Below the pieces are notes generated by a model. The model ran no database searches, was not told where the DNA came from, and saw only the letters and a list, made by a program, of their open reading frames with translations. Positions 1 through 6,289 of a DNA stretch of 7,435 nt are shown here, in pieces. Made by a program: the position numbers and the translations under genes. Each line of letters opens with the position of its first letter. Position 1 is the stretch's first letter. This DNA comes from Mogibacterium sp. (GTDB lineage Bacteria > Bacillota > Clostridia > Peptostreptococcales > Anaerovoracaceae): NCBI GenBank assembly GCA_017434685.1, contig JAFREV010000067.1, positions 1 to 7,435 of the forward strand. Reading direction: 5' to 3'.

Positions 1-14
1 AATTGTTCAATAGA

Positions 15-46
15 TAAGAGGCCGCTCCGAACGGAGCGGCCTCTTA
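15..46. terminator. Perfect inverted-repeat hairpin, probable transcription terminator
   Basis: A 15-bp perfect stem (arms 15-29 and 32-46, GC-rich, AA at the centre) lies 37 bp past the stop codon of the leftward symporter gene. On the plus strand a run of seven T (56-62) begins 9 nt after the stem. On the minus strand the sequence after the stem is only moderately T-rich (TCTATTG). The position suits the end of the symporter transcript, and the stem could also stop a rightward transcript entering from outside the window. The stem is certain; its direction is not, because neither side has a T-tract directly abutting it. Confidence 0.65.
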
Positions 47-83
47 CTGTCAATCTTTTTTTAGGATTTGTTTTGATGTCGGA

Positions 84-1523
84 TTATTTTGCCTTTTTTG
101 CAAGACCGTCATCATACTCGCCGGACTGTCTTCTCTTCCAGAAGTCGAATGTCTCTTTGGCAACAACGCCTGAAAGTGCGAAGAGAGCAACGAGGTTCGG
201 GAATGCCATCAGACCGTTCATGAGGTCTGCGAAATCCCATACTACTGCGAGCGGCAGGAAAGGTCCTATTGCTACAGCAGCGATGTAGAGCCATCTGTAT
301 GCTTTGAGTGCTGCTTCATTACCGTTTGTCAGGTAGTCGAAGCATCTCTCAGCATAGTAGTCCCAACCGAGGATTGTTGAGAATGCGAAGAGCGCAAGGC
401 ACAGAGCGAGGATTACATATCCTACGAGTGCAGGCCATGGAAGTCCGTGGCCAAATGCGTGCATTGTTACTTCTACACCCTCGAGACCCTGCTCGTGAGC
501 GCCTGTCATTACTACGCAGAGACCTGTCATTGTACAAATAACGATTGTGTCGAGGAATGTACCTGTTGAGGATACCATGCCCTGACGTACACATTCTTTG
601 GTCTGTGCAGCAGCAGCAGCGATAGGTGCGGAACCAAGACCGGCCTCGTTGGAGAAGATACCTCTCGCAACACCTTTCTGCAGTGCGAGGAGGAATGCTC
701 CCATTGCTCCGCCTGCAGCAGCTCTGAGTCCGAATGCTCCGGCAACTACTTCTACGATAGCGTGTGGCAGATTGCCGATGTTATAGAAGAATACCAGCAG
801 GGCTGTAACAACGTACAGAACCATCATTGCAGGTACAACCTTCTCTGTTACCTGGGCGATTCTCTCGATACCACCAACTACTACAGCGATTGTTCCTGCT
901 GTAATGATGATAGCAGCGATTACCTTAACCCAAGAAGCATCCTCGCCGAATGCTGTGAACGCAACCTTTGTTGCTCCAACTTCTGTAGCAACTTTGTTGA
1001 TAGCGTTTACGATACCGTTAACCTGTGTGGATGTACCGATACCGAGTGCACCTGCGAGTGCGCCAAACAGCGCGAACATCTTAGCAAGCCATTTCCAATT
1101 CTCGCCCATACCTTTCTCAATGTAGTAGAAAGGTCCGCCGAGGATTGATCCGTCTGGCTTAACCTGCCTGTACTTAACAGCCAGAACACCCTCAGCATAC
1201 TTTGTAGCAATACCGAAGAATGCGGCAAACTCCATCCAGAACAGTGCTCCAGGACCACCTGCCATGATAGCGGTGGATACACCTACGATATTACCGGTAC
1301 CAACTGTAGCAGCAAGAGCTGTTGTGAGAGCTCCGAAACTGGAAACGTCTCCCTCAGCGCCTTCCTCGTTGGTAACAGCATATCTCAGCGAAAGTCCGAG
1401 TCTCTTCTGAGGATGGAACTTAGTACGAACAGAAAGGAGTATACCAACCGCGATGATGAGAACCATCATGACGGTACCCCAGACAAGTCCATCTAACCAG
1501 CTTATAAATTCGCCTATGCTCAT
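84..1523 (-). CDS. Sodium:alanine/glycine symporter, AGCS family
   Basis: This encodes a 479-residue integral membrane protein of the alanine or glycine:cation symporter (AGCS, TC 2.A.25) family, which imports small neutral amino acids with Na+. Family motifs are easy to see: GTGNIVGV at residues 75-82, GGPGALFWM at 89-97, GGPFYYIEKGMG at about 129-140 and IFSNEAGLGSAP at 289-300. About ten hydrophobic segments fill the chain and the C-terminus is short and lysine-rich (GLAKKAK). Length is normal for the family. The ATG at 1521-1523 is favoured because TAAGGAGG (minus strand, 1537-1530) sits 6 nt upstream. The gene is monocistronic here: it is transcribed away from the ATPase and ends near the hairpin at 15-46. 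The family assignment is firm; alanine versus glycine preference cannot be read from sequence alone. Confidence 0.96.
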   Translation of the reverse strand: MSIGEFISWLDGLVWGTVMMVLIIAVGILLSVRTKFHPQKRLGLSLRYAVTNEEGAEGDVSSFGALTTALAATVGTGNIVGVSTAIMAGGPGALFWMEFAAFFGIATKYAEGVLAVKYRQVKPDGSILGGPFYYIEKGMGENWKWLAKMFALFGALAGALGIGTSTQVNGIVNAINKVATEVGATKVAFTAFGEDASWVKVIAAIIITAGTIAVVVGGIERIAQVTEKVVPAMMVLYVVTALLVFFYNIGNLPHAIVEVVAGAFGLRAAAGGAMGAFLLALQKGVARGIFSNEAGLGSAPIAAAAAQTKECVRQGMVSSTGTFLDTIVICTMTGLCVVMTGAHEQGLEGVEVTMHAFGHGLPWPALVGYVILALCLALFAFSTILGWDYYAERCFDYLTNGNEAALKAYRWLYIAAVAIGPFLPLAVVWDFADLMNGLMAFPNLVALFALSGVVAKETFDFWKRRQSGEYDDGLAKKAK

Positions 1524-1529
1524 AAAATA

Positions 1530-1537
1530 CCTCCTTA
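1530..1537 (-). promoter_or_regulatory. Ribosome binding site of the AGCS symporter gene
   Basis: Read on the minus strand this is TAAGGAGG, close to a full match to the 16S anti-Shine-Dalgarno, followed by the 6-nt spacer TATTTT and ATG. It fixes the start codon of the symporter. A 16-bp palindrome begins 7 bp upstream of it on the transcript. Confidence 0.93.
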
Positions 1538-1544
1538 CAAAGTG

Positions 1545-1560
1545 CTTATCGCGCGATAAG
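1545..1560. repeat. 16-bp perfect palindrome in the symporter leader
   Basis: CTTATCGCGCGATAAG is self-complementary over all 16 bp. In the symporter transcript it would form a 6-bp stem with a GCGC loop just before the Shine-Dalgarno sequence. As DNA it could be a dimeric repressor operator located downstream of the predicted transcription start. The sequence is clear; which role applies is unknown. Confidence 0.6.
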
Positions 1561-1568
1561 TAAAATAA

Positions 1569-1612
1569 AGATTGACGTATTATCCAGATTTAAGGCGCAG
1601 TACGCCAATCTG
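1569..1612 (-). promoter_or_regulatory. Candidate alternative-pairing leader element of the symporter mRNA
   Basis: Three segments of the leftward leader can pair in two exclusive ways. The first segment (1612-1601) can pair with 1597-1585: CAGATTGGCG against CGCC plus AATCTG, with a 3-nt bulge and a 5-nt loop. Or it can pair with 1579-1569: AGATTGGCGTA against TACGTCAATCT, 11 bp including one G-U pair. The second form is followed by the T-rich stretch TTTATTTT. This resembles an attenuator, but the T-tract is interrupted and I recognise no known riboswitch class. The same 11-bp inverted repeat, with centres 32 bp apart, could instead be a protein-binding site. Confidence 0.4.
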
Positions 1613-1627
1613 AATCTATACACTATA

Positions 1628-1656
1628 ATAGTAAAGGCTATGAAATTCTAAGTCAA
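1628..1656 (-). promoter_or_regulatory. Putative sigma-A promoter of the AGCS symporter gene
   Basis: On the minus strand TTGACT (1656-1651) is followed after 17 bp by TACTAT (1633-1628). An alternative -10, TATTAT (1630-1625), matches better but has a 20-bp spacer. Transcription would start near 1621, giving a leader of about 97 nt that contains the alternative-pairing element and the palindrome. Confidence 0.6.
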
Positions 1657-1675
1657 ACAAAAAATGCTGCTTTTT

Positions 1676-1703
1676 TCTTGTGCATCTTCACAAATTCTTC
1701 ACA
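1676..1703. repeat. Small repeat cluster upstream of the symporter promoter
   Basis: TCTTGTGCATC at 1676-1686 recurs exactly at 1752-1762, near the rightward promoter. TCTTCACA occurs twice with an 11-bp period (1685-1692 and 1696-1703). TTGTG-N6-CACAA forms an inverted repeat at 1678-1693. The cluster lies about 55-80 bp upstream of the predicted leftward start, where an activator could bind. No specific regulator is recognised. Apart from these repeats, I see nothing else definable in 1657-1776. Confidence 0.35.
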
Positions 1704-1776
1704 GACCCTTTATTTATGGGCACTCGCGGCACAATTGTATTTATAAAAAAATCTTGTGCATCAGCCCTCTGTTTTA

Positions 1777-1805
1777 TTGACAGTTAGGTCTGCGTGTGAG
1801 ATAGT
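1777..1805 (+). promoter_or_regulatory. Extended -10 promoter driving the riboswitch and ATPase
   Basis: A consensus -35 TTGACA (1777-1782) and -10 GATAGT (1800-1805) are separated by 17 bp. A TG at 1797-1798 makes it an extended -10 promoter. The start site is predicted near 1812, which is where the closing helix of the riboswitch aptamer begins, so promoter and aptamer calls support each other. Confidence 0.8.
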
Positions 1806-1811
1806 TTATGA

Positions 1812-1906
1812 GGTTAACAAGGGAGTAGCTTGCGCAGCAGGCGTGATGCATTTCGTCAGTACGGGAATTGTCCCCGGGATGCATCGTAAGAAGCGAGACT
1901 TTTACC
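1812..1906 (+). ncRNA. yybP-ykoY (Mn2+-sensing) riboswitch aptamer
   Basis: Conserved blocks of the yybP-ykoY leader are visible: AAGGGAGTAGC (1819-1829), CGTCAGTACG (1854-1863) and GCGAGACTTTT (1893-1903). By eye, closing helix P1 pairs 1812-1821 with 1899-1906 with two single-base bulges. A hairpin pairs 1828-1833 with 1837-1842. A longer arm pairs GATGCAT (1845-1851) with ATGCATC (1879-1885), with a GGGA/TCCC stem inside it. The class senses Mn2+ and often precedes P-type ATPases, TerC-like proteins and MntP exporters, which fits the gene downstream. The recognition is from remembered consensus, not from a covariance search. Confidence 0.88.
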
Positions 1907-1938
1907 GCATATATTCATGCGGATGAGGTCTCTTTTTT
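1895..1938 (+). terminator. Riboswitch-controlled intrinsic terminator (expression platform)
   Basis: A 16-position stem pairs 1895-1910 with 1917-1932. GAGAC/GTCTC at the base and CCGCAT/ATGCGG at the top are perfect, with two G-U pairs and two mismatches between them. The loop is ATATTC and six T follow (1933-1938). Its 5' arm shares 1899-1906 with the 3' strand of aptamer helix P1, so the two cannot form together. This predicts an ON switch: ligand stabilises P1, the terminator is prevented and the ATPase is transcribed. Confidence 0.88.
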
Positions 1939-1948
1939 ATCCTCTCTT

Positions 1949-1968
1949 GGAGGTACATATAAATGTAG
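1949..1968 (+). other. Start-stop mini-ORF with strong ribosome binding site
   Basis: GGAGG (1949-1953) is followed after 9 nt by ATG TAG (1963-1968), an ORF of one codon. It lies between the riboswitch terminator and the true ATPase start at 2028, so only read-through transcripts carry it. It might capture ribosomes or protect the leader RNA, or it may be a chance match. No longer reading frame follows from this site. Confidence 0.4.
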
Positions 1969-2015
1969 AAATCTCACCGCGATGGTGTTAATATTATTGA
2001 GTTGTAATTGCAGAC

Positions 2016-2022
2016 AGAGGAG
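2016..2022 (+). promoter_or_regulatory. Ribosome binding site of the P-type ATPase
   Basis: AGAGGAG lies 5 nt before ATG 2028-2030 and fixes the start of the pump. Confidence 0.9.
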
Positions 2023-2027
2023 ACAAG

Positions 2028-4790
2028 ATGAAAGAAGGATACAGACCTTATCTCGAGACGACAGAGTCCGTGCTCGAGGAAATCAACTCGACAGCTCTCG
2101 GTCTGAGCGAAGCCGAAGCTGCGTCAAGGCTCGAAACGGAAGGGCCTAACAAGTTAATTGAAGCAAAGAAGAGAAGTGCGATTCTCAGGTTCTTCGACCA
2201 GATGAAGGATCCGATGATCATAATCCTGCTCGTGGCAGCCCTTCTCTCTTTCGTGACATCTGTCTACGAAGGAGAAACACCGACGGATGTATTTATCATC
2301 CTCTTTGTTGTAATCCTGAACTCCGTGCTCGGAGTCATCCAGGAGAGCAAAGCCGAGGAAGCCATTGAGGCTCTCAAGCAAATGACTGCCGCCAAATCCA
2401 AAGTATTAAGAGGCGGAACCATAGTCAGCCTTGAGAGTGAAAACCTTGTTCCGGGAGACATAGTAATACTCGAAGCCGGAGACAGCATCCCTGCAGACGG
2501 CAGAATCATCGAAGAAGCTTCCTTTAAAGTTGAGGAGGCGGCTCTTACCGGAGAGTCGGTCCCTGTCACCAAACAGGCCTCGGTAATCGATCTCGAAGGT
2601 GATGCCAAAGACGTTCCTCTTGCAGACAGGAAGAACATGGTATACATGGGCAGCACAGTTGTCTACGGTCGTGGTCGCATCGTTGTAACGGGCACCGGCA
2701 TGGACACGGAGATGGGTAAAATCGCTGATGCGATTTCCCAGGCAGAGGAAGAACTCACACCTCTTCAGATCAAACTTGCCCAGCTTTCCAAGATTCTTAC
2801 AAAGCTTGTAATCGGAATCTGCCTCTTCATATTCGCACTCGGAGTTGTTAAGGCCGGACATATCAGCATGGACGTTATGATCGACACATTCATGCTCGCC
2901 ATCTCACTTGCCGTTGCGGCTATTCCGGAGGGACTCGTAGCCGTTGTTACGATAGTCCTCTCAATAGGCGTGACCAAGATGTCACAGAGGAACGCGGTCA
3001 TAAGGCGCCTCACCGCAGTTGAAACTCTGGGTTGCGCTCAGATTATCTGCTCGGATAAGACCGGAACTCTGACTCAGAATAAGATGACCGTCGTCGACTA
3101 CGCCGGTCAGGACCAGGATATAATCGCTGCCGGCATGGCTCTTTGCTGCGATGCAGAAATGAAAGTAAACGAAGACGGAACAGAGGAAGTCGTGGGAGAG
3201 CCTACAGAGGCTGCTCTCGTTGCTTACTCCTCAGTTCAGAATCTTCCTAAGTCCGAACTCGTTAAGCTCTTCCCTCGCGTGGGAGAAGCTCCTTTCGACT
3301 CGGGACGTAAGATGATGTCCACGGTTCACGAGAACGTCAAGATGGACGCTCCTGCAGGTCACGAAACAGAGCTCGATGAGCTCGTAGCGAAGTCCAAATA
3401 CGTACAGTTCACCAAGGGTGCTCCGGATTATCTTCTGAGCCACTCTACACATATACTTACAGACCACGGCGTAGAGCCTATCACCGACAAACTCATTGCC
3501 AATGTCAAAAGAGACAATGCCAGAATGGCAGGCAAGGCCCTCAGAGTTCTCTCACTCGCAGTCAGAGTCTACGACGAGAAACCTGCGGATTTTTCTGACG
3601 AAGCCCTCGAGCATGATCTCATCTTCGTCGGCCTCGTCGGCATGATCGACCCTATCAGGCCTGAGGTCAAGGACGCTGTGGCTGAGTGCCGCCGCGCAGG
3701 CATCAGGCCTATCATGATCACGGGCGACCAGCTCGACACGGCAGTTGCCATCGGTAAAGATCTCGGTATCATCGACAGTGCTGACGACGCCATACTCGGT
3801 GCTCAGCTAGACGATATGTCGGATGATGAGCTTCTGAACAAAGTCGGAACCTTCTCCGTATACGCAAGAGTACAGCCTGAACACAAAGTAAGAATCGTAA
3901 AGGCCTGGCGTGCACATAACATGGTAACAGCCATGACCGGAGACGGCGTCAACGACGCGCCTGCCATCAAGTCCGCCGACATCGGAGTCGGCATGGGCAT
4001 CACCGGCACGGACGTAACCAAGAATGTAGCTGACATGATACTCGCGGACGACAACTTCGCTACTATAGTTGCCGCCGTAGATGAAGGCCGCAGGATTTAC
4101 GCCAACATCCGTAAGTGCATACAGTTCCTCCTGGCGACTAACATCAGTGAGGTTCTTTCAATACTTATTGCAACTATACTCGGATTCACGGTGCTCAAAC
4201 CAGCGCACTTGCTGTGGATCAACCTCATCACGGATTCACTGCCGGCCCTCTCTCTCGGTATGGAAGAGGCCGAAGGCGATTCCATGAACGAGAAGCCGAG
4301 AAGTGCAAGAGAAGGCGTATTCGCAGGCGGCATGGATAAGGACATCCTTTACCAAGGCGCCCTGACTACCCTCCTCGTGCTCACCGCATATTTCGTAGGC
4401 GAATACCTTGAGACGGGACAGTGGCACATCGTAGCCAGCAATGACGGCATCACGATGGCATTCCTGACCATGTCGATGTGTGAGATTTTCCACTCATTCA
4501 ATATGAGATCCAGGAGAAAATCCCTGTTCACACTGGGAAAACAAAACTTCTGGCTTTGGGGCTCGGGAGTACTCGCTCTGCTCCTCACGACGGCAGTCAT
4601 AGAGATTCCTGCGCTCGCAGCCATCTTCGAGTTCACACCTATCGACCTTAAGGAATACGGCATCGCAATGGGACTTGCCATACTCATCATCCCTATCGTG
4701 GAGATAGTAAAGGCCATCCAGAGAGGCGTTGAAGCAAAGCAAAAAACGCTCGAAGAAGAAAGCATCAGAAAGGCAAAGAAAAGAGACTAA
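2028..4790 (+). CDS. P2A-type Ca2+/Mn2+-transporting ATPase (SERCA/PMR1-like)
   Basis: This 920-residue membrane pump couples ATP hydrolysis to cation export from the cytoplasm. Domains run in the standard order: an N-terminal cation-ATPase region, M1-M2 (about 62-105), actuator domain with TGES (174-177), M3-M4 with VAAIPEGL (E301), phosphorylation site DKTGTLT (D343), nucleotide domain with PFDSGRK (422-428) and KGAP (463-466), hinge TGDGVND (637-643), then six C-terminal membrane segments. Side chains matching SERCA's Ca2+ ligands appear in M4 (E301), M5 (N705, E708), M6 (N732, T735, D736) and M8 (E819, in CEIFHSFN). Length is typical of bacterial P2A pumps. The yybP-ykoY leader suggests expression rises with Mn2+. 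Either Mn2+ or Ca2+ may be the cargo: both are known for bacterial pumps under this riboswitch. The family is certain; the ion is not. Confidence 0.96.
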   Translation: MKEGYRPYLETTESVLEEINSTALGLSEAEAASRLETEGPNKLIEAKKRSAILRFFDQMKDPMIIILLVAALLSFVTSVYEGETPTDVFIILFVVILNSVLGVIQESKAEEAIEALKQMTAAKSKVLRGGTIVSLESENLVPGDIVILEAGDSIPADGRIIEEASFKVEEAALTGESVPVTKQASVIDLEGDAKDVPLADRKNMVYMGSTVVYGRGRIVVTGTGMDTEMGKIADAISQAEEELTPLQIKLAQLSKILTKLVIGICLFIFALGVVKAGHISMDVMIDTFMLAISLAVAAIPEGLVAVVTIVLSIGVTKMSQRNAVIRRLTAVETLGCAQIICSDKTGTLTQNKMTVVDYAGQDQDIIAAGMALCCDAEMKVNEDGTEEVVGEPTEAALVAYSSVQNLPKSELVKLFPRVGEAPFDSGRKMMSTVHENVKMDAPAGHETELDELVAKSKYVQFTKGAPDYLLSHSTHILTDHGVEPITDKLIANVKRDNARMAGKALRVLSLAVRVYDEKPADFSDEALEHDLIFVGLVGMIDPIRPEVKDAVAECRRAGIRPIMITGDQLDTAVAIGKDLGIIDSADDAILGAQLDDMSDDELLNKVGTFSVYARVQPEHKVRIVKAWRAHNMVTAMTGDGVNDAPAIKSADIGVGMGITGTDVTKNVADMILADDNFATIVAAVDEGRRIYANIRKCIQFLLATNISEVLSILIATILGFTVLKPAHLLWINLITDSLPALSLGMEEAEGDSMNEKPRSAREGVFAGGMDKDILYQGALTTLLVLTAYFVGEYLETGQWHIVASNDGITMAFLTMSMCEIFHSFNMRSRRKSLFTLGKQNFWLWGSGVLALLLTTAVIEIPALAAIFEFTPIDLKEYGIAMGLAILIIPIVEIVKAIQRGVEAKQKTLEEESIRKAKKRD

Positions 4791-4794
4791 CATC

Positions 4795-4818
4795 CTTCTG
4801 AGGGAGATGTGCCCGAAG
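4795..4818 (+). other. Small intergenic stem-loop between the ATPase and MATE genes
   Basis: CTTC (4795-4798) and GGG (4802-4804) can pair with CCC (4812-4814) and GAAG (4815-4818), with a 3-nt bulge and a 7-nt loop. No T-tract follows, so it is not a convincing terminator. It could affect mRNA processing or translation of the next gene. Confidence 0.3.
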
Positions 4819-4844
4819 AAACTCATATAGTGAAGTTGATATAA

Positions 4845-6281
4845 ATGGAAGATAAGAAAAAAACTCTAACTGAAGAACAGGAAAAGAAGCAAACTCAAAG
4901 AAGAGACTCGGACAGGCTCGGAACAGAACCTGTCCACAGTTTGTTGCTAAAAATGTCGGCACCTCTTATGGTGTCGATGTTTGTTATGGCGCTGTACAAT
5001 ATCGTGGATTCGATCTATCTCGGCCACTACAGTACCGACTCGCTCGCTGCTGTCTCTTACTGCTTCCCTTTCCAGAATCTTAACATCGCTTTTGGTATCG
5101 GTACCGCAGTCGGAATGAGTGCCCTGCTCTCAAGACATCTCGGAGCCAGGAAATATGACAAGGCGGATAAGGTTGCTCACAACGGCTTCATACTCGCCTT
5201 CATAAACTACAGTATTTTCTTCATAATCGGATGCTTTGCGGGCCCGATTATGAGAATGATGACCAATGACGCGACGAGTGAAATGATAATCTCCGAGGGC
5301 ACCATCTATCTCAGGATTACTCAATGGCTCTCGATAGCACCGATGATACAGTCGATGTTTGAGAGACTTCTTCAGGGAACGGGTAAGACGAAGTATATCT
5401 TCTACATCCAGGTTTCAGGCACAATCTTCAATGCCATAGTGGACCCTATCCTGATCTTCGGTCTGTTTGGACTTCCTGCCATGGGCGCCAAAGGCGCGGC
5501 ATTGGCTACTGTCTTCGGACAGCTGCTCGGCTGCATGTTAGGTCACGTCTTCAACAAGAAATTCAACAAAGAGATTCAGCTCTCATTTAGCAAGGTCCGT
5601 CCGCATCTCCAGACGATGAAAGAGATTTACAGGATAGCTATCCCTACCATAGTCCTGCAGTCCGTCGGAGCTGTTATGACTTTCAGTCTCAACAAGATTC
5701 TGTCACAGTTCTCCGACCTCGCCGTCGCAACTTACGGTGTATATTTCAAACTACAGAGCTTTGTATTCATGCCGCTCTTCGGTATGAACAACGGATCGGT
5801 TCCTATCATCGCATACAACTACGGCGCTGACAGAAAGGACAGACTTGAGGAGACTATGCGCCTCGGTGCCAGATACGGAGTCGGCATTATGTCCGTAGGA
5901 ACACTCGTGTTCTGGCTCTTCCCTAAAGAACTGATGGCCCTCTTCGACTCCCCTCCAGAAATGGTAGCAATGGGAGTAGTCGCACTACATATCATTTCAA
6001 TCAACTTCCCGTTTGCCGGCTACGCCATTATGAGAGGAGCTGCATTCCAGGCACTCGGCAAGAGCGTCTACAGTATGAATATATCGCTGGTTCGTCAGCT
6101 TGTAATAATAATCCCTTGTGCGTATATCTTCGCGAAGCTGGGTGGCGTCAACGCAGTGTGGTGGGCTTTCCCGTGCGCTGAAGTCGCGGGCGTGTCGATG
6201 TCCATAATCTACACGAATCGCATCAGGCGCAACATACTCAGCAAGATGACGCCTCGCGATGCAAACGGCAATCCGCTATAA
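4845..6281 (+). CDS. MATE family multidrug/cation antiporter
   Basis: This 478-residue protein has a charged N-terminal tail (residues 1-30) followed by about twelve membrane segments. The MATE hallmark is a repeat of two six-helix halves. The first half has NIVDSIYLGH (52-61) and GIGTAVGMSALLSRHLGARK (84-103); the second has the matching LSQFSDLAVATYGV and MNNGSVPIIAYNYGA stretches. MATE proteins expel drugs, dyes or metabolites in exchange for Na+ or H+; the substrate here cannot be told. The gene starts 54 bp after the ATPase with no terminator between, so co-transcription is likely. The Shine-Dalgarno match upstream is poor (only GAAG near 4832-4835), which lowers confidence in the exact start; an in-frame TTG at 4836 has no better site. 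A TATAGT at 4826-4831 has no -35 partner. Confidence 0.93.
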   Translation: MEDKKKTLTEEQEKKQTQRRDSDRLGTEPVHSLLLKMSAPLMVSMFVMALYNIVDSIYLGHYSTDSLAAVSYCFPFQNLNIAFGIGTAVGMSALLSRHLGARKYDKADKVAHNGFILAFINYSIFFIIGCFAGPIMRMMTNDATSEMIISEGTIYLRITQWLSIAPMIQSMFERLLQGTGKTKYIFYIQVSGTIFNAIVDPILIFGLFGLPAMGAKGAALATVFGQLLGCMLGHVFNKKFNKEIQLSFSKVRPHLQTMKEIYRIAIPTIVLQSVGAVMTFSLNKILSQFSDLAVATYGVYFKLQSFVFMPLFGMNNGSVPIIAYNYGADRKDRLEETMRLGARYGVGIMSVGTLVFWLFPKELMALFDSPPEMVAMGVVALHIISINFPFAGYAIMRGAAFQALGKSVYSMNISLVRQLVIIIPCAYIFAKLGGVNAVWWAFPCAEVAGVSMSIIYTNRIRRNILSKMTPRDANGNPL

Positions 6282-6289
6282 TACTTACT

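Noticed and set aside
608..622. Trinucleotide GCA repeat as a slippage tract
   Set aside because: It encodes the alanine run after the conserved SNEAGLGSAP motif of AGCS proteins; a few repeats in frame are explained by the protein.
762..1148. Plus-strand open frame of 128 codons opposite the symporter
   Set aside because: It is the antisense shadow of a clearly coding AGCS gene, rich in Cys and Asn, with no ribosome site and no recognisable motif.
1524..1621. Glycine riboswitch in front of the AGCS gene
   Set aside because: Glycine riboswitches commonly precede this family, but the leader lacks the conserved glycine-aptamer core and is too short for the usual tandem aptamers.
1679..1692. 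CcpA cre site or CRP-like site
   Set aside because: TGTGCATCTTCACA has the outer cre letters but lacks the central CG, and its spacing (N6 between TGTG and CACA) differs from the CRP consensus.
1868..2149. Plus-strand frame from a TTG across the riboswitch into the ATPase start
   Set aside because: It runs through the aptamer and terminator, has no Shine-Dalgarno, and overlaps the real ATPase gene in another frame.
2264..2861. Overlapping minus-strand frames of 130 and 151 codons within the ATPase
   Set aside because: These are shadows of a coding region with intact P-type ATPase motifs.
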